A stretch of DNA of 5,650 nt from Candidatus Adiutrix sp. GTDB lineage: Bacteria; Desulfobacterota; Desulfarculia; Adiutricales; Adiutricaceae. Shown here piece after piece: positions 1-4,681 of the stretch. The position numbers were made by a program, and so were the translations under genes. The notes below the pieces were generated by a model that saw only the letters and a program-made list of their open reading frames with translations, had not been told where the DNA came from and searched no databases. The stretch spans positions 1-5,650 of the forward strand of contig JAITVE010000147.1 in the NCBI GenBank assembly GCA_031285975.1. Direction: 5' to 3'. The first letter of the stretch is position 1. Every line of letters begins with the position of its first letter.

Positions 1-109
1 ACATAACCAGAGTGATGGCCGCGGTGGTGGTGGTTTTACCGTGGTCGATGTGACCAATGGTGCCAACGTTCACGTGGGTCTTGGTGCGGTCAAATTTCTT
101 CTTGGCCAT
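1..109 (-). CDS. tuf: Elongation factor Tu, N-terminal 36 residues (partial, runs off window)
   Basis: EF-Tu is the cytoplasmic GTPase that delivers aminoacyl-tRNA to the ribosome. Reading from the minus-strand ATG at 109-107, the protein begins [16 protein letters not shown] and continues with the P-loop GHIDHGKT (residues 19-26) followed by TTTAAIT, the classic EF-Tu start. The start is fixed by this family N-terminus and by an AGGAGG Shine-Dalgarno at 120-115, 5 nt before the ATG. Only the first 36 codons are present; the rest lies left of position 1. The gene follows three tRNA genes on the same strand, the conserved tRNA-tufB arrangement, so it is probably cotranscribed with them. A small oddity is Thr28 where many EF-Tu proteins have Leu (GKTTL). 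Identity is near certain; whether a second tuf copy exists cannot be told. Confidence 0.97.
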   Translation of the reverse strand, partial: MAKKKFDRTKTHVNVGTIGHIDHGKTTTTAAITLVM

Positions 110-155
110 TTTCGCCTCCTTGAAGCATGAAGAGCCGGGCAGTCACCGCGGCGGC

Positions 156-184
156 CTGATATCCAAATATGGATTTTTCGTCAA
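156..184 (-). promoter_or_regulatory. Candidate internal promoter for tuf
   Basis: In the tRNA-Thr/tuf spacer the minus strand shows TTGACG (184-179), a 17-nt spacer and TATCAG (161-156), matching the sigma-70 boxes at 5/6 and 4/6 positions. It would give tuf a second start site with a leader of about 40 nt. The spacer also contains a 5-bp inverted repeat, ATCCA/TGGAT (161-174). The -10 is weak, so this is only a candidate. Confidence 0.35.
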
Positions 185-192
185 ACACTTAA

Positions 193-209
193 AGGGCAGA
201 ATCTGCCCT
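193..209 (-). other. Hairpin in the tRNA-Thr to tuf spacer
   Basis: AGGGCAGA and TCTGCCCT form a perfect 8-base inverted repeat around a single central base. In RNA this is realistically a 6-bp stem with a 5-nt loop. It begins 17 nt after the CCA end of tRNA-Thr; on the transcribed minus strand it is followed by only three T's. It could be an RNase processing site separating the tRNAs from tuf mRNA, or a weak attenuator; the short T run argues against an efficient terminator. Confidence 0.5.
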
Positions 210-226
210 ATATGTAACATCCTGAG

Positions 227-302
227 TGGAGCCCACAATCGGACTTGAACCGATGACCTCATCCTTACCAAGGATGTGCTCTACCTGCTGAGCTATGTGG
301 GC
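227..302 (-). tRNA. tRNA-Thr (anticodon GGT)
   Basis: A 76-nt cloverleaf with an encoded CCA end (229-227). The 7-bp acceptor stem pairs GCCCACA with TGTGGGC. The D arm has AGCTCAGCAGGTAGAGC. The anticodon stem is CATCC/GGATG with loop TTGGTAA, giving anticodon GGT (plus-strand 269-267), which reads ACC and ACU. The T arm contains GGTTCAAGTCC. The discriminator base is U. It is the last tRNA before tuf, the position held by thrT in E. coli. Confidence 0.97.
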
Positions 303-354
303 CAGTGCGAACCCGCCGCCGCATGTATAAAAAAAGCGCGGGCGGCGCATATTC
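303..354 (-). other. tRNA-Gly/tRNA-Thr spacer with GC hairpin and T7 run
   Basis: On the transcribed minus strand a short GCGC-5 nt-GCGC hairpin (348-336) is followed immediately by seven T's (335-329), which resembles a minimal intrinsic terminator. The same bases can instead form a longer 7-bp stem: 341-347 pairs with 314-320 across a 20-nt loop. The stem before the T run is only 4 bp, so strong termination before tRNA-Thr and tuf is unlikely. A pause, partial attenuation or a processing structure are the plausible roles. Confidence 0.35.
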
Positions 355-431
355 TGGAGCGGGAAACGGGGCTCGAACCCGCGACCCTCAGCTTGGAAGG
401 CTGACGCTCTAGCCAACTGAGCTATTCCCGC
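355..431 (-). tRNA. tRNA-Gly (anticodon TCC)
   Basis: A 77-nt cloverleaf with encoded CCA (357-355). The acceptor stem pairs GCGGGAA with TTCCCGC. The D arm reads AGCTCAGTTGGCTAGAGC. The anticodon stem is TCAGC/GCTGA around loop CTTCCAA, so the anticodon is TCC (plus-strand 397-395), reading GGA and GGG. The T arm is GCGGGTTCGAGCCCCGT and the discriminator is U. It is the middle gene of the Tyr-Gly-Thr cluster and corresponds in position to glyT of the E. coli tufB operon. Confidence 0.97.
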
Positions 432-456
432 CGTTTCCGCAACAAATATAAAAAGG

Positions 457-542
457 TGGTGGAGGGGGGAGGGATCGAACCTCCGTAGGCATACGCCGGC
501 AGATTTACAGTCTGCTCCCTTTGGCCGCTCGGGAACCCCTCC
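457..542 (-). tRNA. tRNA-Tyr (anticodon GTA)
   Basis: An 86-nt class II tRNA with encoded CCA (459-457) and discriminator A. The acceptor stem pairs GGAGGGG with CCCCTCC. The anticodon stem is GCAGA/TCTGC with loop CTGTAAA, giving GTA (plus-strand 508-506). The long variable arm, typical of bacterial tRNA-Tyr, lies between the anticodon stem and the T arm GGAGGTTCGATCCCTCC. It is the first gene of the tRNA-tuf operon, about 50 nt downstream of the predicted transcription start. Confidence 0.97.
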
Positions 543-601
543 AATTCGGGTTGCCGCGTTGAATCAACAGATTTCGCGGGGCGGCATACGTGAACCAGAG
601 A

Positions 602-652
602 AGAATAACTCATGTTGCGTTCAAATGTCAAGCCTTTATTCTATCTTTTTTT
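602..652 (-). promoter_or_regulatory. Promoter of the tRNA-Tyr-Gly-Thr-tuf operon, with UP-like element
   Basis: On the minus strand, consensus -35 TTGACA lies at 631-626 and TATTCT (4/6 match to TATAAT) at 607-602, separated by 18 nt. Transcription would start near 595, leaving a leader of about 53 nt before tRNA-Tyr. Upstream of the -35 is an A/T-rich block (652-633) with a run of seven A's at 652-646, placed roughly at -50 to -56 as expected for an UP element. Stable-RNA promoters commonly use such elements. An inverted repeat overlaps the -35 (see the separate entry). Confidence 0.75.
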
Positions 653-659
653 AGGCTTG
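629..659. repeat. Inverted repeat CAAGCCT/AGGCTTG overlapping the tRNA-tuf -35
   Basis: Seven-base perfect inverted arms at 629-635 and 653-659 are separated by 17 nt, so arm centres are 24 bp apart, about two helical turns. The left arm shares three bases with the -35 hexamer and the spacer is the A/T-rich UP-like block. It could be a protein-binding site on this promoter or a chance repeat. No known operator is recognised. Confidence 0.4.
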
Positions 660-730
660 CCCGGTAAACGGCCCGGCGACTCCCCTGCTCTCGCGGCCCG
701 GCCGCCTTCAGCGTTAGGCATAGTTATTGC

Positions 731-759
731 TTTACAGCGCGGCCCCGAACGACTATAAT
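731..759 (+). promoter_or_regulatory. Sigma-70 promoter of the lptCAB(-rpoN) operon
   Basis: TTTACA (731-736, 5/6 match to TTGACA) and a perfect TATAAT (754-759) are separated by the optimal 17 nt. Transcription should start near 766, about 86 nt before the lptC ATG. It is the best-matching plus-strand promoter before the operon, so lptC appears to head its own transcription unit here. Confidence 0.8.
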
Positions 760-786
760 AGATAGACTAATTGAACCCGGCCGTAA

Positions 787-808
787 GCCGTGGGGAGCCC
801 GCCACGGC
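787..808 (+). promoter_or_regulatory. Stable hairpin in the lptC 5' leader
   Basis: GCCGTGG (787-793) pairs perfectly with CCACGGC (802-808) across an 8-nt loop, 28 nt upstream of the AAGGAG ribosome-binding site. There is no T run after it, so it is not an intrinsic terminator. It may stabilise the leader or be a contact site for a regulator; no riboswitch class is recognised. Confidence 0.5.
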
Positions 809-851
809 AGCGCGCCCCCCCGGCTTGGCTTCAATAAGGAGCGTGCGGCTC

Positions 852-1394
852 ATGCAGAGGGCCCGTTTTTGGAGTCTGTGCGCCCTCGGCGCGCTGCTGG
901 TCGTTTCAGGCATTCTGCTGTTCGGGGCCCGGTACTGGACGCTGAGCGCCGGGGCGCTGAAAAATATGCTGCCCGCCGAAGTCGATATGCGCCTGGACAA
1001 CCTCACCCTGAGCGAAAGCGGCGACGATAACCGCAGCGTGACCGTCAACGCCCTTTCGGCGCAATATTTCAAGACGCAGGACGTGTTCGTGCTGGACGAA
1101 GTGCGGGCCCGGATTTCCAGCGACCAGGGCAATTTCGACATTGAGGCCGACACGGGCCGCTACAGCCAGGGGCGGCGCGTCATTGACCTCAGCGGGAATG
1201 TGAAAGTGGTGGACGGCGACAAGGGAGTGCTGACCTCCGAAACCCTGACCCTGAAATTCCAGGAGGGCCTCCTGATTGGCGAGAACCCCTTCTGCTATTC
1301 CCGGCCCGGGGGCGACCTGACGGGCTCCTCGTTCGTCTATGACACCGAGGCAAAATTTTTGAAGGTCGAGGGGCGGGCCCACGTTTTTTTCTAG
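852..1394 (+). CDS. lptC: LPS export protein LptC (YrbK/DUF1239 family)
   Basis: LptC is a bitopic inner-membrane protein that takes lipopolysaccharide from the LptB2FG transporter and passes it to LptA in the periplasm. The 180-residue product has a short positive N-terminus (MQRAR), one hydrophobic segment at about residues 7-27, then a soluble domain rich in alternating beta-strand pattern, as expected for the LptC beta-jellyroll. Length is close to the roughly 190 residues of E. coli LptC. I chose the ATG at 852 because AAGGAG (836-841) lies 10 nt before it and the membrane segment follows directly; the frame opens further upstream to a TTG at 771 with no ribosome-binding site. The call rests on size, topology and position before lptA and lptB rather than on a sharp motif. 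The protein ends with a hydrophobic VFF, 35 nt before lptA. Confidence 0.85.
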   Translation: MQRARFWSLCALGALLVVSGILLFGARYWTLSAGALKNMLPAEVDMRLDNLTLSESGDDNRSVTVNALSAQYFKTQDVFVLDEVRARISSDQGNFDIEADTGRYSQGRRVIDLSGNVKVVDGDKGVLTSETLTLKFQEGLLIGENPFCYSRPGGDLTGSSFVYDTEAKFLKVEGRAHVFF

Positions 1395-1429
1395 GCCCCC
1401 AATTACAGCTACAGCAGGATGGTTGAGCG

Positions 1430-2041
1430 GTGAAAGTAAGCGTTTATACATATTTCTTCGCGGCGTGCCTGTTGGCCGTTCTGATCCAGGGCCCGGCTGA
1501 GGCCCAGCTGCGGCCCGGCGGCGCGGGGGATTCCGGCGGCCCGGTGGCCATTTCCTCAGACCGCATGGAGGCCGACGACCCCCAGGGCGTGGTGCACTTC
1601 ATCGGCGATGTGGTGGCCCGGCAGGGCGACATGACCATGACCTGCGACCGCATGGACGTCTACTATCTGGCCCAGGAAAAGCCTGAAGCCAAACCGGCGG
1701 AAATGCCCGCCGCCGAAGGGGCTGCGCCCCCGGCAGAAGAAAAAGCCTCCGCCGCCTCGGCTTTCAACAGTTCCAGCCGCCAAATTGACCGGGTGGAGTG
1801 CCGGGGCAATGTGCTGGTGCTGGAAGGGGAACGCCAGGTCAGCGGGGAGACGGGGCTGTATCTGGCCCAGGCCCTGCCCCGCCGCATCGTCCTCACGGGC
1901 AACGCTCGGGTTTGGCAGGGGCAGGATTCCCTCACCGGGCACCAGGTCACCTATTATCTGGACAGCGACCGCAGCCTGGTGGAGAGCGAGCGCGGTGGGC
2001 GCGTGCGCACCATTTTCAACCAGGAGGACGGCGGCCAATGA
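1430..2041 (+). CDS. lptA: LPS transport periplasmic protein LptA (OstA N-domain)
   Basis: LptA forms the periplasmic bridge that carries lipopolysaccharide from LptC to the outer-membrane LptD. The 203-residue product starts with a signal peptide (hydrophobic core about residues 8-20, likely cleavage AEA|Q after residue 25). The OstA-type repeat pattern follows: ISSDRMEAD at 41-49, [15 protein letters not shown] at 56-70, then DRMDVYY at 73-79. A second part from about residue 119 ([22 protein letters not shown]) continues the same pattern. Between them is a low-complexity Ala/Pro/Glu/Lys insert (about residues 82-117) not usual in E. coli LptA (185 residues). The start is GTG at 1430 with an AGGAT-like ribosome-binding site 10 nt upstream; it puts the signal peptide at the N-terminus. 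The stop overlaps the lptB start (ATGA), implying translational coupling. Confidence 0.92.
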   Translation: MKVSVYTYFFAACLLAVLIQGPAEAQLRPGGAGDSGGPVAISSDRMEADDPQGVVHFIGDVVARQGDMTMTCDRMDVYYLAQEKPEAKPAEMPAAEGAAPPAEEKASAASAFNSSSRQIDRVECRGNVLVLEGERQVSGETGLYLAQALPRRIVLTGNARVWQGQDSLTGHQVTYYLDSDRSLVESERGGRVRTIFNQEDGGQ

Positions 2042-2850
2042 GTGTCGCGGCCCCGAATATTCCCGACCGCCATCCGGCCGGGCGCAACCTTTCGGCGCGC
2101 ACCTTTGCCGACCGCGACCTTTCGGTTCCCCAGCGTTTGGTGGGCAGCGGCCTGGTGAAATCCTACGGCCAGCGCAAGGTGGTGAACGAGGTCAGCGTGG
2201 CCCTGGAAATGGGGGAAATCTGCGGCCTTCTGGGCCCCAACGGCGCGGGCAAAACCACCACCTTTTATATGCTGGTGGGGCTCATCAGCCCGGACGAGGG
2301 CTCGGTGCTCTTAAACGACCATGACCTCACCGAGGAGCCCATGCACCAGCGGGCCCGCCTGGGGCTGACCTACCTGCCGCAGGAGCCCTCGGTCTTCCGG
2401 CGGCTGTCGGTGGAAGACAATGTCATGGCCATTCTGGAGACCCTGGGCCTCACCGCTGAGGAACGGCAACGGCGGCTCACCGAGCTTCTGGCCGACCTGA
2501 ACCTCAGCCACCTGGCTAAAAACAAGGCCCTGTCCCTCTCCGGCGGGGAGCGGCGGCGGCTGGAGATCAGCAGGGCCCTGGCCCTGACTCCGATTTTCCT
2601 CTTGTTTGACGAGCCCTTCGCGGGCATTGACCCCATTGCGGTGGGGGATATTCAGAACCTGATTCTCCTGTTGCGCCGCCGGGGCCTGGGGATTCTCATC
2701 TCAGACCACAACGTGCGCGAGACCCTCAGCGTCTGCGACCGGGCCTACATCATCAACGAAGGCCAGGTGCTCAAAGAGGGCCTGCCCCGCGAACTGGCCG
2801 ACGACGAAACCGTCCGGCGCATTTATTTGGGGCGGGATTTTAGCTTATAA
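2038..2850 (+). CDS. lptB: LPS export ABC transporter ATPase LptB
   Basis: LptB is the cytoplasmic ATPase dimer that powers LPS extraction by LptF/LptG. The 270-residue product carries all ABC motifs: Walker [10 protein letters not shown] (66-74), Q-loop Gln115 in YLPQEPSVF, signature LSGGE (167-171), Walker B IFLLFDE (186-192) with catalytic Glu192, D-loop AGIDP (195-199) and switch His224 in SDHN. The [17 protein letters not shown] and [12 protein letters not shown] stretches are characteristic of LptB. The ATG at 2038 overlaps the lptA stop and has a perfect AGGAGG (2022-2027) 10 nt upstream, so it is well supported. This gives about 30 extra N-terminal residues compared with E. coli LptB, in which Walker A Lys is residue 42 rather than 72. 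lptF and lptG, the usual membrane partners, are not in the window, which is common. Confidence 0.98.
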   Translation: MSVAAPNIPDRHPAGRNLSARTFADRDLSVPQRLVGSGLVKSYGQRKVVNEVSVALEMGEICGLLGPNGAGKTTTFYMLVGLISPDEGSVLLNDHDLTEEPMHQRARLGLTYLPQEPSVFRRLSVEDNVMAILETLGLTAEERQRRLTELLADLNLSHLAKNKALSLSGGERRRLEISRALALTPIFLLFDEPFAGIDPIAVGDIQNLILLLRRRGLGILISDHNVRETLSVCDRAYIINEGQVLKEGLPRELADDETVRRIYLGRDFSL

Positions 2851-2853
2851 TTT

Positions 2854-2883
2854 TTGACGAAACCGTTCTCGTAGCCTTATTGT
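2854..2883 (+). promoter_or_regulatory. Candidate promoter for rpoN
   Basis: In the 51-nt lptB-rpoN gap, TTGACG (2854-2859) and TATTGT (2878-2883) are 18 nt apart, matching sigma-70 boxes at 5/6 and 4/6. A start near 2890 would fall at or inside the GGAG ribosome-binding site (2888-2891), leaving a leader of about 12 nt, which is tight. rpoN may be made from this site as well as by read-through from lptCAB. Confidence 0.4.
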
Positions 2884-2901
2884 TCATGGAGACGTACCCA
2901 C

Positions 2902-4383
2902 ATGGCCCTTGATTTACGACTCAGCCAGAAACAAGCCCAGGTCATGGTGATGACCCCGCAGTTGCAGCAGGCCATTAAGCTGCTGCAATTGGGGCAGATG
3001 GAGCTGGTGGAGGAAATAAATCAGGAAATGCTGGAAAACCCCATGCTGGAACTGGCCCCCCCGCCGGACAGCGCGGAAGCCGCCGCCGGGGATTCCATGA
3101 GCAACCCCGAGTATGACCAGACCCCGGATTCCGACCGCCGGGAAAGCGACGAGTTCGCCGACTCTGCCGGTTCCAATGAGGAAACCGTCCGCGAGGAATT
3201 CGATTGGGAAAATTATCTCGGCGAATACTCCAGCGCGCCCTCCACCAGCCTGAATGTGGGCAGCCACGAGAACCCCGAGGAAACGCCGGGCTTTGAAAGC
3301 TTCGTGGCCGCCAAAACCTCCCTCAGCGAATACCTGAGCTGGCAGTGGCGTTTCGCGGCCCGGAGCGAGCGCGACTTGGTGCTGGGCTCCGCCGTCATCG
3401 GCAACCTCAACGACGACGGCTACCTGGCGGCCACCCTTGAGGAAATGGCACGGGAGACCCAGAGCAGCCCCGAGGAAATGGCCGATGTGCTGGCCCGCAT
3501 TCAGGAACTCGACCCCCCCGGCATTGCCGCCCGCGACCTGCCGGAATGCCTGCTTTTGCAACTCACCCGCCTGGAACTGGACGACAGCCTAGCCGCCGAA
3601 ATCTGCCGCCGCCACCTGGCCCTGGTGGAAAAAAAGGACATGCCCGCGCTCTGCCGGGCGCTGAAAGCCACCAAAGAGGAAGTGGCCGCCGCCATCGAGG
3701 CCATCCGCGCCTTGGAGCCGCGCCCCGGTCGGGCCTACAGCACCACCGATTCCGTCTACGTCACCCCGGACGTGTATATCTCCAAGGTCGGCGACGAATA
3801 CGTCATCACCCTGAACGAAGACGGCTTGCCGAAACTGCGCCTCAGCCGCGAATACCGCCGTATGCTCACCAACAAGGAAGCCGAGGGCGAAACCAAAAAA
3901 TACCTGAGCGAAAAGCTCAAGGGCGCGGCCTTCCTCATCCGCAGCATTCACCAGCGCCAGCGCACCATTTACCGGGTCACCGAGGCCATCTTCAAAATTC
4001 AGCGCGACTTTTTGGATTTGGGTGTGGAGCACCTCAAGCCCCTGGTTCTGCGCGACATCGCCGACGAACTGGGCTTCCACGAGTCCACCATCAGCCGGGT
4101 GACCACCAATAAATACGTCTACACCCCCCAGGGCCTGTTCGAGCTCAAATATTTTTTCGACAGCCCCATCAACCGCTTCCAGGGCGAGGCCCTGGCCTCC
4201 GAAAGCGTCAAGAACCGCATCAAGCAGATCATCGGCGCCGAAGACCCCCAAAAGCCCCTGAGCGACCAGCGCATTGTGGAAATCCTCCACGGCTCGAACA
4301 TCGACATCGCCCGCCGCACCGTGGCCAAATACCGCGAAATGCTCGGCCTCGGCTCCTCCAGCGAACGCAGGCGGATGTATTAG
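2902..4383 (+). CDS. rpoN: RNA polymerase sigma-54 factor RpoN
   Basis: RpoN directs core RNA polymerase to -24/-12 promoters and needs AAA+ activators to open them. The 493-residue product is a normal length. Region I is the Gln/Leu-rich N-terminus (TPQLQQAIKLLQL, residues 18-30) that contacts activators. Region II (about 52-118) is acidic and low in complexity. The core-binding domain follows to about 300. The DNA-binding part contains the helix-turn-helix RDIADELGFHESTISRVTTNK (384-404) and ends with a perfect RpoN box, ARRTVAKYRE (470-479), which reads the -24 element. The ATG at 2902 has GGAG (2888-2891) 10 nt upstream and matches the family N-terminus. It follows lptB, as in many Proteobacteria, but the usual downstream hpf/ptsN genes are absent: the next genes are thiE and thiM on the other strand. 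Confidence 0.99.
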   Translation: MALDLRLSQKQAQVMVMTPQLQQAIKLLQLGQMELVEEINQEMLENPMLELAPPPDSAEAAAGDSMSNPEYDQTPDSDRRESDEFADSAGSNEETVREEFDWENYLGEYSSAPSTSLNVGSHENPEETPGFESFVAAKTSLSEYLSWQWRFAARSERDLVLGSAVIGNLNDDGYLAATLEEMARETQSSPEEMADVLARIQELDPPGIAARDLPECLLLQLTRLELDDSLAAEICRRHLALVEKKDMPALCRALKATKEEVAAAIEAIRALEPRPGRAYSTTDSVYVTPDVYISKVGDEYVITLNEDGLPKLRLSREYRRMLTNKEAEGETKKYLSEKLKGAAFLIRSIHQRQRTIYRVTEAIFKIQRDFLDLGVEHLKPLVLRDIADELGFHESTISRVTTNKYVYTPQGLFELKYFFDSPINRFQGEALASESVKNRIKQIIGAEDPQKPLSDQRIVEILHGSNIDIARRTVAKYREMLGLGSSSERRRMY

Positions 4384-4439
4384 CCGCCATGAAGGCGCCC
4401 TCTTCCCATACGGCAACTGCGGCGCCACTTGTTTGAGTT

Positions 4440-4493
4440 CTTTACAAGCAGGGCTTGTAATTTCAGTTTATTCAAACCTTATCAGGTTCGAAT
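4440..4493 (+). repeat. Two-hairpin element, copy 1 (after rpoN)
   Basis: First stem: TTACAAGC (4442-4449) pairs perfectly with GCTTGTAA (4453-4460) over a 3-nt loop. A 10-nt linker follows (4461-4470). Second stem: TTCAAACCT (4471-4479) pairs with AGGTTCGAA (4484-4492) over loop TATC, with one A-C mismatch, plus an outer A-T pair. The linker and second hairpin recur in inverted orientation at 4631-4663 with 29 of 33 bases identical. The element begins 56 nt after the rpoN stop. I do not recognise it as a named repeat family. Confidence 0.75.
4442..4473 (+). terminator. Possible rho-independent terminator of rpoN
   Basis: The perfect 8-bp stem with a 3-nt loop (4442-4460) is followed by a T-rich stretch, TTTCAGTTTATTC (4461-4473), 58 nt beyond the rpoN stop. 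The T tract is interrupted and the stem is A/T-heavy, so efficiency is uncertain. The corresponding hairpin in copy 2 has a weaker stem and a poorer T tract. Confidence 0.45.
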
Positions 4494-4553
4494 GAGTTCA
4501 GCCGAGTCGTGGCGTCGCTCCACCGCCGTCAATATTTGCTAGCCGACACGCAG

Positions 4554-4616
4554 GTCCAGGGGCGCGCAGCCCCTAGCGCGCGGAGAGTCCAGAGAGGGGC
4601 TCGCGTTAGCCCCTCT
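4554..4616. repeat. Tandem GTCCAG-headed GC hairpins
   Basis: Two related units start with GTCCAG at 4554 and 4587 (33-base period). Unit 1 folds AGGGGC (4558-4563) with GCCCCT (4569-4574) over a 5-nt loop. Unit 2 folds AGAGGGGCT (4593-4601) with AGCCCCTCT (4608-4616), a perfect 9-bp stem over a 6-nt loop. The units align as an imperfect tandem duplication, with three extra bases after GTCCAG in unit 2. Unit 1 can alternatively pair GCGCGC (4562-4567) with GCGCGC (4576-4581). They resemble extragenic palindromes seen as dispersed repeats in GC-rich genomes, but a single window cannot show dispersal. Confidence 0.6.
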
Positions 4617-4630
4617 TAAGCGGGGCTTAA
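4616..4630. repeat. Small perfect hairpin TTAAGC/GCTTAA
   Basis: TTAAGC (4616-4621) and GCTTAA (4625-4630) form a 6-bp stem over a GGG loop. It shares base 4616 with the preceding 9-bp hairpin and directly abuts copy 2 of the two-hairpin element. Its form, AGC-G-rich loop-GCT, is loosely like the first stem of copy 1 (4442-4460). Confidence 0.5.
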
Positions 4631-4681
4631 ATTCGAACCCGATAGGGTTTGAATATACTGAGATTGCACGGTAGCGCAAAG
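4631..4681 (-). repeat. Two-hairpin element, copy 2 (after thiE)
   Basis: Read on the minus strand from 4681, a first stem (TTGCGC/GTGCAA, 4679-4674 with 4669-4664, one G-U pair, loop TACC) is followed by a 10-nt linker (4663-4654) and a second stem (TTCAAACCC/GGGTTCGAA, 4653-4645 with 4640-4632, loop TATC, one A-C mismatch). Linker and second hairpin match copy 1 at 29 of 33 positions. The T-A pair closing the loop in copy 1 is C-G here, so pairing is kept. It starts 52 nt after the thiE stop, in the same orientation as thiE. Confidence 0.75.

Larger units (their letters stand above)
543..851. other. Divergent intergenic control region
   Basis: This 309-base stretch between tRNA-Tyr (minus) and lptC (plus) holds no credible gene. 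It contains the tRNA-tuf leader and promoter (to 652), the lptC promoter (731-759) and the lptC leader with a hairpin. Between the two promoters is a very GC-rich segment with a direct 9-base repeat, CGGCCCGGC, at 669-677 and 694-702 (25-base period). A TTG-started extension of the lptC frame to 771 is possible but has no ribosome-binding site and lies within a few bases of the predicted transcription start. Confidence 0.8.

Noticed and set aside
189..631. Minus-strand open frames across the tRNA genes
   Set aside because: They read through three clear tRNA cloverleaves and are not coding.
771..851. TTG-started N-terminal extension of LptC
   Set aside because: No Shine-Dalgarno before 771, and the predicted transcription start is only about 5 nt upstream; ATG at 852 has AAGGAG and leads into the membrane anchor.
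1419..1433. Four-codon ATG frame overlapping the lptA GTG start
   Set aside because: Far too short to judge; the AGGAT before the GTG and the signal peptide explain the region.
2914..3561. Long minus-strand open frames opposite rpoN (also 3589-4428) and opposite lptC (906-1451)
   Set aside because: These are shadows of high-GC coding sequence on the other strand, with no family-like motifs.
4394..4426. GGCGCC at 4394-4399 and 4421-4426 as a terminator stem for rpoN
   Set aside because: Each copy is self-complementary, the loop would be 21 nt and no T run follows.
4389..4436. 15-codon plus-strand frame after rpoN
   Set aside because: No ribosome-binding site, no recognisable product and too short to support.
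4484..4500. GGTTCGAAT in the repeat element resembles a tRNA T-loop
   Set aside because: The flanking bases do not form a 5-bp T stem and no acceptor, D or anticodon arm is present.
4440..4681. Integron attC site or retron ncRNA from the inverted arms
   Set aside because: I see no GTTRRRY/RYYYAAC core sites in the right places, and no integrase or reverse transcriptase gene in the window.
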